The position numbers and the translations under genes are program-made. The notes beneath the pieces are model-generated. The model did no database searches and had not been told where the DNA came from. It was given only the letters and a program-made list of their open reading frames with translations. Below are positions 41,862 to 49,074 of a stretch of 64,000 nucleotides of DNA, piece by piece. Source of the stretch: Palsa-739 sp963748755 (GTDB lineage: Bacteria; Actinomycetota; Thermoleophilia; Gaiellales; Gaiellaceae); the NCBI GenBank assembly GCA_963748755.1, contig CAVVKA010000001.1, positions 134,073 through 198,072 on the forward strand. The letters run 5' to 3'. The stretch's first letter is position 1, and the number at the start of each line of letters is the position of its first letter.

Positions 41862-42008
41862 CTACCGCGGCCGTGTTCGCGCCGGCGCTTCGAGCGGCTG
41901 CATTCGCTGCGGCTGCTGCAGACCACCGCGCGCCGAGCTCGGTTTGCGGGATCTCCCGTTGGTTGCCGTGCGCAGCCGGTCGAGTATCCGCTTCAGGGTC
42001 TTCATCAT
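41862..42008 (-). CDS. small basic peptide (48 aa) upstream of the GT fusion
   Basis: ATG at 42008 to TAG at 41862. The product starts MMKTLKRILDRLRTATNGR and is rich in Arg, Gln and Pro. AAAGGAAG lies upstream at good spacing, the stop is 3 bases before the GT start, and its ATG overlaps the stop of the upstream frame (ATGA). Coupling on both sides supports expression. No family recognised. Confidence 0.5.
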   Translation of the reverse strand: MMKTLKRILDRLRTATNGRSRKPSSARGGLQQPQRMQPLEAPARTRPR

Positions 42009-42349
42009 GATGACGCTTCCTTTCGTGACTCGTTCGAAACAGCAACGGGCAGACTGATTGCTCTCGACGCTGCCGGGGGGTTTTCGGATCTGTACGCCGC
42101 ATATGCTTGGAGGGCGTCGAGGTCATGGCGGCGCCGCCCGGGGAAGAAGCACCGCAGGAACTCAGACCAGCTGAGTCCGATCGGCGCGTGTTCGCTGCGA
42201 TCCGTCTCGAGATCGGGTTCGTCGTCGGCGCTGCGATGGCCTCCTTCGTCTTCCCAGCGTTCGAGGGGGACGCAGTCGCGGCGGGTCCCGGTGATCAAGG
42301 GGCGCTCTTCGTGCAGCGGCAGACCCAGCCCTCGATCAGCCGGTCGCAC
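42005..42349 (-). CDS. hypothetical protein with WSEFLRCFFPGRRRHD motif
   Basis: Up to 114 residues (ATG 42349); the true start may be later. The C-terminal half, LSWSEFLRCFFPGRRRHDLDALQAYAAYRS, looks like a folded helical unit; the N-terminal half is charged. The stop overlaps the next small gene by 4 bp (ATGA). First gene of the small operon ending in GT and GH130. Not assigned to a family. Confidence 0.45.
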   Translation of the reverse strand: MRPADRGLGLPLHEERPLITGTRRDCVPLERWEDEGGHRSADDEPDLETDRSEHAPIGLSWSEFLRCFFPGRRRHDLDALQAYAAYRSENPPAASRAISLPVAVSNESRKEASS

Positions 42350-42449
42350 GAGGGACAGCAGCGTCCGGCGTTGCGGACGCGGAGCAGCCCTCGACCGAGT
42401 CCGGGCGAGCCACCTCCAGTCGTCGAGGGGAGCTGTGATGTGAGCGGGG

Positions 42450-42731
42450 TCACGCGGCCCGTCCGCTTGATGCCCCGAAGCTCGGGCCTGCCATTGTGTA
42501 CGAGCGGTTGCCCACCGACAGTGTGGCCGAACGGATGCCGTCGGCTGCGAGCCACGACTGGACTGCGTCGATCACCTCGACCACTGACCGCGATTCCCAT
42601 TCCGAACGAACCTGGACTTCGCTGCGCGTCGCGTCAAAAGAGACCGACGAGCGGTCGAAGAGTCCGCCGAGACGGCGCATAAGCTCGTGCACGCGCGCAG
42701 CGTCTGTGACGGCAACGCGGATCTCCACCAT
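42450..42731 (-). CDS. conserved hypothetical protein (93 aa), alpha/beta
   Basis: A compact protein: VEIRVAVTDAARVHELMRRLGGLF, VSFDATRSEVQVRSEWES, VVEVIDAVQSWLAADG, ATLSVGNRSYTM. Alternating strands and helices suggest a ferredoxin-like fold. Codon use is GC-rich at the third position, and a similar unnamed family appears common in actinobacteria. A start codon with GGAGG-like sequence (CCGGAGGTCCTGATG) precedes it. Function unknown. Confidence 0.65.
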   Translation of the reverse strand: MVEIRVAVTDAARVHELMRRLGGLFDRSSVSFDATRSEVQVRSEWESRSVVEVIDAVQSWLAADGIRSATLSVGNRSYTMAGPSFGASSGRAA

Positions 42732-42916
42732 CAGGACCTCCGGGGGTCGAAGCGTCGACTCCGACCGGGACGTTGGGGTCGGCCAGATACGGCTCCAACC
42801 CGCTTTGCTGAGGGTGGACTCTTTGCAGTGCCGCTTTCTCGACGCCGCGTGCTGCTTGGCAACGCCGAACGCTGAGGCGCCGCACCGCTAAAGGTAGCAG
42901 CGAGCGGTCACCGCTC

Positions 42917-43546
42917 CTAGGACACCGTCGCCGGCGTCGCCGGGGCCGATGGGCCAACTGGCTGTAGCAGCGGCGGCAGCAATAGGAGGTGGCTGTCGAC
43001 GATCGCCTGGGCGACGTCGACGAGCTTGTGGCCGTTGTGCCTCGAGTGGTCGCGCAGCATCTCGAACGCTCGCTCGGCGTCGATTGCGTGGCGGGCCATC
43101 AGAATCCCTTTCGCCTGTTCGATCATCGCGCGACGCCCGAACGCGCCTTGGAGGCTGTGGTACTCGGCGAAGCGTTGCAGTGTGATGTCGATCGCGCTCT
43201 GTAATTCCTCCGGGGTTGTATCGACGATGTAGGCGAAGACGCCACGCTTGGCCGCCTCGTGGACGTATGCGGGATCCTTGGCCGACAGCAGCGCGATCAC
43301 CGGACAGGAGGCCTCGCGGACGATCTCGGTAATCAACTCGAGCGCGTGCTCAGAGTGCAGGCCGAGCCCGACCAGCGCGACATCCGGCCGCTCCCTAGCC
43401 GTCACCGCCCCGACCTCCTTGACGTAGATCTCGCGTGCGATCACCTCGTGGCCCAGCCCGGCCACGACCTGGGCCAGCAGCTCGAGCCGCTCGCGTTTCT
43501 CGTTGGCGATCAGGACCCGGAGATTGCGGCTCTCCTCTTCAGCCAT
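42917..43546 (-). CDS. ANTAR response regulator with degenerate receiver
   Basis: A 209-residue protein. Residues ~8-125 form a receiver fold, but the phospho-acceptor Asp is Gly60 (DVALVGLGL) and the acidic pocket is IANEKR rather than the usual Asp/Glu pair, so phosphorylation is unlikely. Residues ~132-193 are an ANTAR domain (LQGAFGRRAMIEQAKGILMARHAIDAERAFEMLRDHSRHNGHKL), which binds paired hexaloop RNA hairpins. ATG at 43546 chosen; TTG at 43552 is possible. A Pro-rich tail follows. Probably activated by protein contact or constitutive. Confidence 0.85.
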   Translation of the reverse strand: MAEEESRNLRVLIANEKRERLELLAQVVAGLGHEVIAREIYVKEVGAVTARERPDVALVGLGLHSEHALELITEIVREASCPVIALLSAKDPAYVHEAAKRGVFAYIVDTTPEELQSAIDITLQRFAEYHSLQGAFGRRAMIEQAKGILMARHAIDAERAFEMLRDHSRHNGHKLVDVAQAIVDSHLLLLPPLLQPVGPSAPATPATVS

Positions 43547-43742
43547 TGTCAAAATGTTAGCGCGCCCAGATCGGCGCTAGACTTGCTCTTACGGCACCTC
43601 AAGGACCGGCGCAGCGAATCACTCCGCGGGGTCCGAAAGGACACCGGCCCCGCGAAGATCCGCCCTCAAGAGCTTAGGCCGGAGCCGCTGGCCGACCAGA
43701 ACAAGCGGTCGACTTCATTGTCTGAGAGGGAGGATCAAAAAG

Positions 43743-44053
43743 ATGCAAGGCGAATCACACCGCCCTGAAACGCAACCCCCGGCCGCGCCTGCCGAGGCAC
43801 GGGGCGAACGTCTGCGACGACACGGCCGTCGCACCGGCCTCTACACGTGGGCGGTCGGCCTCGTCGCGCTGCTCGTCGTCCTGATTGCGCTCGTCGTCGC
43901 GAATACCCGTCAGGTGAAGCTGAGTTGGGTGTCGGCACTGGCCACGCGTCACTGATCTGGATCATCCTCGCGGCCGCAGTTCTGGGCTGGCTACTGGGCA
44001 TCTTCACCAGCGTCGTCTTCAGGTTGCGCACGCGGCGCCGGCCACCTGGGTAG
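43743..44053 (+). pseudogene. LapA/DUF1049 two-TM membrane protein with frameshift
   Basis: Good Shine-Dalgarno (GGGAGG) before ATG 43743. The first frame gives a basic N-terminus, TM 1 (TWAVGLVALLVVLIALVVA) and NTRQVKLSWV, then drifts to a stop at 43955. The neighbouring frame then encodes GTGHASLIWIILAAAVLGWLLGIF, TM 2 and a basic tail to 44053. Together they match the LapA domain (normally ...WVFG...H.SL). One T seems missing near 43937 (GTGTCGG for GTGTTCGG). Confidence 0.75.
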
Positions 44054-44180
44054 GCGGCTGGGTTTCGTTCATGGCAGAGAACGCGACGCGATCGCAACGA
44101 TCCCTCTGCCGCTCCACGAATCGGATCGGCGCATGAGGACGAGTCCAGCATGCGATCCGACGACGAGATCGCGGGTAGGG

Positions 44181-44262
44181 TGGTTGAGCGCGTAGACCTA
44201 GCGCGGAAGCCGCTGAGGCTCTCCGAACCTCCTCTTCGACTTACGAAACCTGGCCTAAGTGC
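44181..44262 (+). promoter_or_regulatory. shared leader element B, upstream of second ABM-like gene
   Basis: Homologous to element A (34057-34140, opposite strand): same GGTGGT, GCGCGTAG, the 17-base core and GGCCT..GTGC blocks. It ends 58 bases before the ATG of the ABM-like gene at 44321. In both copies the leader is open in the frame of the downstream gene (reading LARKPLRL), so a translated extension cannot be excluded. Confidence 0.55.
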
Positions 44263-44320
44263 AGCAGGAGAACTCGGCTTGAGTTCTCCAACCTTGCAGC
44301 ATGAGCGAGAGGAACAACAG

Positions 44321-44635
44321 ATGTATGCCACCCATCGGCGCTACGAGGGCATCGATCAGAGCCGGATCGAGGAGCTGACAAGGAAGGTAAACGACGGCCT
44401 GATCCCGCGGCTGAGCAAGCTGCCGGGATTCCAGGGCTACTTCCTGACCGAAGCCGGCGACGGCGTCGTCAAGTCGATCAGCCTATTCGACACCTCCAGC
44501 CAGGCCGAGGAGTCGAGTCGGGTCGCGGCAGAGTGGACGCTGGAGGAGGACCTCGAGAAGCTGGTTCCGAATCCGCCCAAGGTCATGACCAGGAAGGTGC
44601 TTGCGCACGAGACGAAGGCACCGGCGCTCGTCTGA
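44321..44635 (+). CDS. ABM-like (dimeric alpha-beta barrel) protein, second copy
   Basis: A 104-residue protein: MYATHRRYEGIDQSRIEELTRKV, LPGFQGYFLTEAGDGVVKSISLFDTSSQAEESSRVAAEWT, then a C-terminal strand. Fits the ABM/stress-responsive barrel fold. ATG preceded by GAGAGGA. Related in fold and leader, though weakly in sequence, to the gene at 33707. It ends before a GC hairpin at 44655-44685. Confidence 0.75.
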   Translation: MYATHRRYEGIDQSRIEELTRKVNDGLIPRLSKLPGFQGYFLTEAGDGVVKSISLFDTSSQAEESSRVAAEWTLEEDLEKLVPNPPKVMTRKVLAHETKAPALV

Positions 44636-44654
44636 GTCTTCGGCATGAAAGTCA

Positions 44655-44685
44655 AGAGAAGGCCCGCACTCGCGGGCCATTCTCT
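44655..44685 (+). terminator. GC hairpin after the ABM-like gene
   Basis: GGCCCGC (44661-44667) pairs with GCGGGCC (44672-44678) around a 4-base loop, extended by AGAGAA/TTCTCT with one bulged base. No U-run follows. Position after a stop codon supports a terminator. Confidence 0.7.
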
Positions 44686-44960
44686 CGAGCGCGCGCGCCT
44701 TCCGTGTGGAGTCGCTCGCGCCCGTCAACTCGGGCGAGGGAGCGCACCAGCTGTCCGCGGAGACCGGCGAGACGATGAGATCCCTACGGACGCCGCCCGC
44801 CCCGTCTTCTGATCGGCGACAGAGAGGATTGCAATGGAAACGAACACATCCCCCTACCCGCTCCAGCTTCGCGGCGTGCTCGCCCAGTCTCGCTCTCGAG
44901 AGTGCTCGGATCCTGGGACTCGTTGTCTCCTGAGCTATCGCGCCTTCTCGTGCTGCAGCA
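44686..44960. other. 275-bp stretch without a convincing gene
   Basis: Only short frames. One starting at 44834 has a plausible RBS (GAGAGGATTGCA) but soon runs into the antisense of the tRNA gene. No repeats or clear promoter were seen, apart from the tRNA downstream end. Confidence 0.5.
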
Positions 44961-45033
44961 TGGGCCGTGCAGGGATCGAACCTGCGACCTTGGGATTAAG
45001 AGTCCCCTGCTCTACCAGCTGAGCTAACGGCCC
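44961..45033 (-). tRNA. tRNA-Lys (CTT anticodon)
   Basis: A 73-nt cloverleaf on the minus strand: acceptor GGGCCGT/ACGGCCC, D-arm GCTC..GAGC, anticodon loop CTCTTAA with CTT at 34-36 (reads AAG), T-arm GCAGG-TTCGATC-CCTGC. The outermost anticodon stem pair (G27-A43) is mismatched. Discriminator A; CCA is not encoded. Its 3' end faces the 32-45 kb region and has a 22-bp copy at 32237. Confidence 0.95.
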
Positions 45034-45062
45034 GAACGGCGGGCCATTGTAGCCTCGCCCCC

Positions 45063-46097
45063 GTGAAGGTCTTCTCGGTCGTGGGCAACCGCCCCCAGTT
45101 CATCAAGTCCGGTCCCGTCAGCGCCGCGCTGCGCGAAGCCGGCATCGAGGAGGTCGGCCTCCACACCGGCCAGCACTGGGATCCGGAGCTCTCCGACGTC
45201 TTCTACGCGGAGCTCGGGCTGCCCGAGCCGCGCTACCGCCTCGATCTCCACACCGCCGACTCCGAGGCGATGCGGCCCGCGATCGCTGCCGTGCTCGCCC
45301 AGGAGCGGCCCGACTGGACGCTCGTCTTCGGCGACACCAACTCGACCCTCGCGGGCACGGAGGCTGCGGGCGACGCGGGAGTCCCCGTCGCGCACGTGGA
45401 GGCCGGCCTGCGCAGCGGCGATCTGTCGATGCCCGAGGAGCACAACCGGATCGCGGTCGACGCCGTGGCCGCGCTCCTCCTCTGTCCCGACGAGCGGTCG
45501 CGCGAGACGCTGGTCGCGGAGGGCGTGCCCGGCCGCATCGACGTCGTCGGCGACGTGATGGCGGACGCGTGCTTTCAGCTCGCGCCCATCGCGCGCGAGC
45601 GGTCGGGGATCCTCGCCGAGCACGGGCTCGAGCCGGGCGGCTACGTCGCTGCCACGATCCACCGCGCGGCGAACGTCCGGCCCGAGCGGCTGGCGCGAAT
45701 CATGGACGGCCTCGGACGGATCGGAGAGCGCGTCCTCTTCCCCGCTCATCCGCGCACGCGGTCGGTCCTCGGAAGCGTGCCGCCGAACGTCGAGGTGCTC
45801 GCGCCGCTCGGGTACCTCGACATGGCCGCGCTCGTCTCGCAGGCGCGCGTCCTCGTCACCGACTCGGGCGGGCTGCAGAAGGAGGCGTACTGGTACGGCG
45901 TCCCATGCGTGACCGCGCGGCCGTCGACCGAGTGGGTGGACACGGTCGAGCTCGGCGCCAACGTCCTCGTCGACGACGACCCGGACAAGCTCGCGGCCGC
46001 GGTCGCCTCGGCGCGAATGCCCGACGAGCGGCCGCCGCTCTACGGTGACGGGCACGCCGCTGAGCGGGTCGCCGCTAGCCTTGCCGACCGTGGCTGA
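45063..46097 (+). CDS. wecB: UDP-N-acetylglucosamine 2-epimerase (non-hydrolysing)
   Basis: A 344-residue GT-B-like epimerase: VVGNRPQFIKSGPVS at the N-terminus, HTGQHWDPELSD, FGDTNSTLAG, HVEAGLRSGDLSMPEEHNR and the UDP-binding TDSGGLQKEAYWYGVPCV. It converts UDP-GlcNAc to UDP-ManNAc, or acts as WbpI on the 2,3-diacetamido uronic acid. GTG start 29 bp after the tRNA gene, opposite strand. First gene of a plus-strand operon; overlaps the next by 8 bp. Confidence 0.92.
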   Translation: MKVFSVVGNRPQFIKSGPVSAALREAGIEEVGLHTGQHWDPELSDVFYAELGLPEPRYRLDLHTADSEAMRPAIAAVLAQERPDWTLVFGDTNSTLAGTEAAGDAGVPVAHVEAGLRSGDLSMPEEHNRIAVDAVAALLLCPDERSRETLVAEGVPGRIDVVGDVMADACFQLAPIARERSGILAEHGLEPGGYVAATIHRAANVRPERLARIMDGLGRIGERVLFPAHPRTRSVLGSVPPNVEVLAPLGYLDMAALVSQARVLVTDSGGLQKEAYWYGVPCVTARPSTEWVDTVELGANVLVDDDPDKLAAAVASARMPDERPPLYGDGHAAERVAASLADRG

Positions 46098-47373
46098 GGG
46101 CAGTCAGTACGACGTCGCGGTCGTCGGCGCGGGCTATGTCGGCGTGCCTCTCGCAGCGACGTTCGCGGAGGCCGGCTGTCACGTCCTCCTCGTCGACGTG
46201 CTCGAGCACGTCGTCGCAGCGCTCAACCGCGGCGAGTCCCACATCTCGGACGTGCCGAGCAAGCGACTGGCGCCTCTGGTCGAGGGCGGCCTCGTTCATG
46301 CAACCACGAGCTACGAGGAACTCCGCGACGCCGAGGCGATCCTGATCGCGCTGCCGACGCCGCTCTCGCGCCAGCGCGAGCCCGACCTCTCGATCGTGGA
46401 AGACGCAGCGAGGCGCATCGCGGGCGTGCTCCGCGAGGGCCAGCTCGTCGTGCTCGAGTCGACGACCTGGCCGGGCACGACGCGCGAGGTGCTCCAGCCG
46501 ATCCTCGAAGAGGGAAGCGGCCTGCGCGTGGGCGAGGGCTTCTTCCTCGCCATGTCGCCGGAGCGGGTCGATCCGGGCCGCGAGGACTGGACGACGAAGA
46601 CGACGCCGAAGGTGCTCGGTGGGGTCACACCCGCATGCACCAACAAGGCGGCAGCCGTCTACGGGCGGGCGATCGACACCGTCCACGAGCTCTCGAGCCC
46701 GGAGGCGGCCGAGCTGACGAAGCTGCTCGAGAACATCTTCCGTTCGGTCAACATCGCGCTCGTCAACGAGCTCGCCATCCTCTGCGACCGGATGGGGATC
46801 GACATCTGGGAGGTGGTCGACGCGGCGGCCACGAAGCCGTTCGGCTACATGCGCTTCAGCCCCGGCCCGGGCCTCGGCGGTCACTGCATCCCGGTCGACC
46901 CCTTCTACCTGAGCTGGAAGGCGCGCGAGTTCGGCTTCTACACGGAGTTCATCGAGCTCGCCGGCAAGGTGAACGAGGAGATGCCGTACTTCTGCCGCTC
47001 GCTCGTCTCGCAGGCGCTCAACCACCATGCACAGCGCGCGATGAAGGGCTCGCGGATCCTCGTCCTCGGCGTCTCGTACAAGCCGGACATCGGCGACCTG
47101 CGCGAGTCGCCCGCGCTGAAGATCATCTCGCTCCTGCAGAACGCGGGCGCCGACGTCGCCTACCACGACCCGCACGTCCCGCAGATTCACGAGGAGGGCG
47201 TCGAGCTGTCAACGGTGGCCTACGAGCCCGGGGCCTACGACTGCGTCGTCATCGTCACCGACCACTCCTCGCTCGACTACGAACAGCTCGTCGACGAGGC
47301 GCCGCTCGTCGTCGACCTCCGAAACGCGACCGGGGCCAAGGGCGCGGCGGCGGAGCACGTCTTCAAGCTGTGA
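46090..47373 (+). CDS. wecC: UDP-N-acetyl-sugar 6-dehydrogenase (WecC/WbpA family)
   Basis: A 427-residue nucleotide-sugar dehydrogenase: Rossmann VAVVGAGYVGVPLA, ESTTWPGTTREV, ENIFRSVNIALVNELA, the catalytic Cys in GGHCIPVDPFYLSWKA, and the C-terminal VLGVSYKPDIGDLRESPAL. It oxidises C6 of UDP-HexNAc twice with NAD+. GTG 46090 overlaps the wecB stop by 8 bp and gives a normal N-terminus; an upstream GTG/ATG at 46045 would add 15 residues. Confidence 0.92.
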   Translation: MAEGSQYDVAVVGAGYVGVPLAATFAEAGCHVLLVDVLEHVVAALNRGESHISDVPSKRLAPLVEGGLVHATTSYEELRDAEAILIALPTPLSRQREPDLSIVEDAARRIAGVLREGQLVVLESTTWPGTTREVLQPILEEGSGLRVGEGFFLAMSPERVDPGREDWTTKTTPKVLGGVTPACTNKAAAVYGRAIDTVHELSSPEAAELTKLLENIFRSVNIALVNELAILCDRMGIDIWEVVDAAATKPFGYMRFSPGPGLGGHCIPVDPFYLSWKAREFGFYTEFIELAGKVNEEMPYFCRSLVSQALNHHAQRAMKGSRILVLGVSYKPDIGDLRESPALKIISLLQNAGADVAYHDPHVPQIHEEGVELSTVAYEPGAYDCVVIVTDHSSLDYEQLVDEAPLVVDLRNATGAKGAAAEHVFKL

Positions 47374-48350
47374 GCGACGACGGGAAGCTCAGGGTCGGAC
47401 AGGCCGGGCTCGGCTACTGGGGCCGCAACCTCGCGCGGAACTTCGACGACGTCACCGAGCTGCGCTGGCTGTGCGACGCGAGCGAGGAGCTGCGCGCGGA
47501 GTTCGCCGAGCGATACCCCGACGCGCGGGTGACGGGGGATTTCGACGAGATGCTCGCCGCGGACGACGTCGACGCCGTCGTGATCGCGACGCCGGTCCCG
47601 ACGCACTATCCGCTCGCACGGGCGGCGCTCGAGGCGGGCAAGCACGTCTTCGTCGAGAAGCCGCCTGCGATGCGAGCTGCGGAGATGGAGGAGCTCGTCG
47701 GCCTCGCGGAGGCCAGCGGCCTCGTCCTGATGCCGGGGCATCTCCTCCTCTACCACCCCGCCGTGCAGAAGCTGAAGGAGCTCGTCGACGGCGGCGAGCT
47801 GGGGGAGGTGCTCGTCGTCTACGGGAACCGCCAGAACCTCGGCAAGATCCGCAAGGACGAGAACGCGCTCTGGTCGCTCGGCGTCCACGACCTCTCGGTG
47901 ATCCTGTACCTGATCTCCGAGGAGATCGTCGAGGCGGCGGCGCACGGCCATGCCTTCCTCAACGAGGGCGTCGAGGACGTCGTCTTCTGCTACCTGCGCT
48001 TCGCCTCGGGGAAGATCGCGCACATGCACCTGTCGTGGCTCGACCCGCACAAGATGCGGCGGCTCACGGTGGTCGGGCGCGACAAGATGGCGGTCTTCGA
48101 CGACATGGAGCTCGACCGGAAGATCACGGTCTACGACAAGGCGCCCGAGCGGCGCGCCGACACGTACGGCGAGTGGCTCACGCGGACGGGCGACATCTTC
48201 AGCCCGAAGGTCTCCAATGCCGAGCCGCTCAAGCTCGAGTGCCAGCACTTCGTGCGGCTCGTGCAGGAGGGCTGGGACGGACGCGAGATGCGAGACGGGC
48301 TCGAGGTCGTACGCGCCCTCGAGCTCCTGACGGAAAGCCTGCGTGCGTAG
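47370..48350 (+). CDS. Gfo/Idh/MocA oxidoreductase (WbpB/WlbA-like)
   Basis: A 326-residue NAD-dependent oxidoreductase: RVGQAGLGYWGRNLARNF (GxGxxG), VIATPVPTHYPLARAALEAGKHVFVEKPPA (the EKP catalytic Lys), then a beta-sheet domain with the His of LGVHDLSVILYL. Likely 3-dehydrogenase of UDP-GlcNAcA. GTG overlaps the wecC stop (GTGA), which sets the start. Confidence 0.88.
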   Translation: MSDDGKLRVGQAGLGYWGRNLARNFDDVTELRWLCDASEELRAEFAERYPDARVTGDFDEMLAADDVDAVVIATPVPTHYPLARAALEAGKHVFVEKPPAMRAAEMEELVGLAEASGLVLMPGHLLLYHPAVQKLKELVDGGELGEVLVVYGNRQNLGKIRKDENALWSLGVHDLSVILYLISEEIVEAAAHGHAFLNEGVEDVVFCYLRFASGKIAHMHLSWLDPHKMRRLTVVGRDKMAVFDDMELDRKITVYDKAPERRADTYGEWLTRTGDIFSPKVSNAEPLKLECQHFVRLVQEGWDGREMRDGLEVVRALELLTESLRA

Positions 48351-48412
48351 GCTCGTCGGAGCACGCCCAGTAGCGGAGGCGCCGGCGTGTACGGCGCCGG
48401 AGCGGGAAACCA

Positions 48413-49066
48413 GTGACTGAGCCCGAGATCCACCCGACGGCGATCGTCTATCCGGGAACGCTCCTCGGCGAAGGCGTGAAGGTGCTCGAGCACGCGGTCG
48501 TCGGCAAGCAGCCCTCGCTCTCCCCGCGGTCGACCGCGAAGCGCGAGGAGCTCCCGCCGACGGAGATCGGCGACGGGACGATCGTCTCCACCGGAGCAGT
48601 CGTCTTCGCCGGCACGAAGGTCGGCGCGCGCGTGATCCTCGGCGACCAGTCCTGCGTCCGCGAGCGGGTCGTCGTCGGCGACGACGTCGTGATCGGGCGC
48701 GGCTCGCTCGTCGAGAACGACACGACGATCGGGGCCATGACGAAGATCCAGGCCGAGGCGTACATCACGGCGTACTCGACGCTCGAGGAGCACGTCTTCA
48801 TCGCGCCGTGCGTCGTGACGACGAACGACAACTTCATGGGACGCACCGAGCGGCGCCACGAGCTGATCAAGGGGCCGACCATCCGCCGCGGCGCACGGAT
48901 CGGCGGCGGCGCCGTCCTGCTCCCGGGCATCGAGATCGGCGAGGACGCGTTCATCGGCGCGGGCGCGGTCGTGACGAAGGATGTCGAGCGGCGGATGCTC
49001 GTCGTCGGCAACCCGGCGCGGGTGATGCGGGCCGTCGCCGAGGACGAGCTGCTCGAGAATCAGTAG
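48413..49066 (+). CDS. left-handed beta-helix acyltransferase (WbpD/WlbB-like)
   Basis: A 217-residue hexapeptide-repeat protein: repeated I-G-x4 units such as IHPTAIVYPGTLLGEGV, VGARVILGDQSCVRERVVVGDDVVIG, IGGGAVLLPGIEIGEDAFIGAGAVVTKDV, NPARVMR. Catalytic His probably in the YSTLEEHVFIAP region. N-acetylation of a 3-amino uronic acid is the likely step. GTG start, 62 bp after the oxidoreductase. No aminotransferase that would make the 3-amino substrate is found here. Confidence 0.85.
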   Translation: MTEPEIHPTAIVYPGTLLGEGVKVLEHAVVGKQPSLSPRSTAKREELPPTEIGDGTIVSTGAVVFAGTKVGARVILGDQSCVRERVVVGDDVVIGRGSLVENDTTIGAMTKIQAEAYITAYSTLEEHVFIAPCVVTTNDNFMGRTERRHELIKGPTIRRGARIGGGAVLLPGIEIGEDAFIGAGAVVTKDVERRMLVVGNPARVMRAVAEDELLENQ

Positions 49067-49074
49067 GAAGACGC

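Noticed and set aside
44834..45022. 62-aa frame running across the tRNA-Lys gene
   Set aside because: Its C-terminal half is the translated antisense of the tRNA, a common false gene. The N-terminal part alone (starting METNTSPYPLQLRG) is too short to assign, though it faintly recalls DUF4389.
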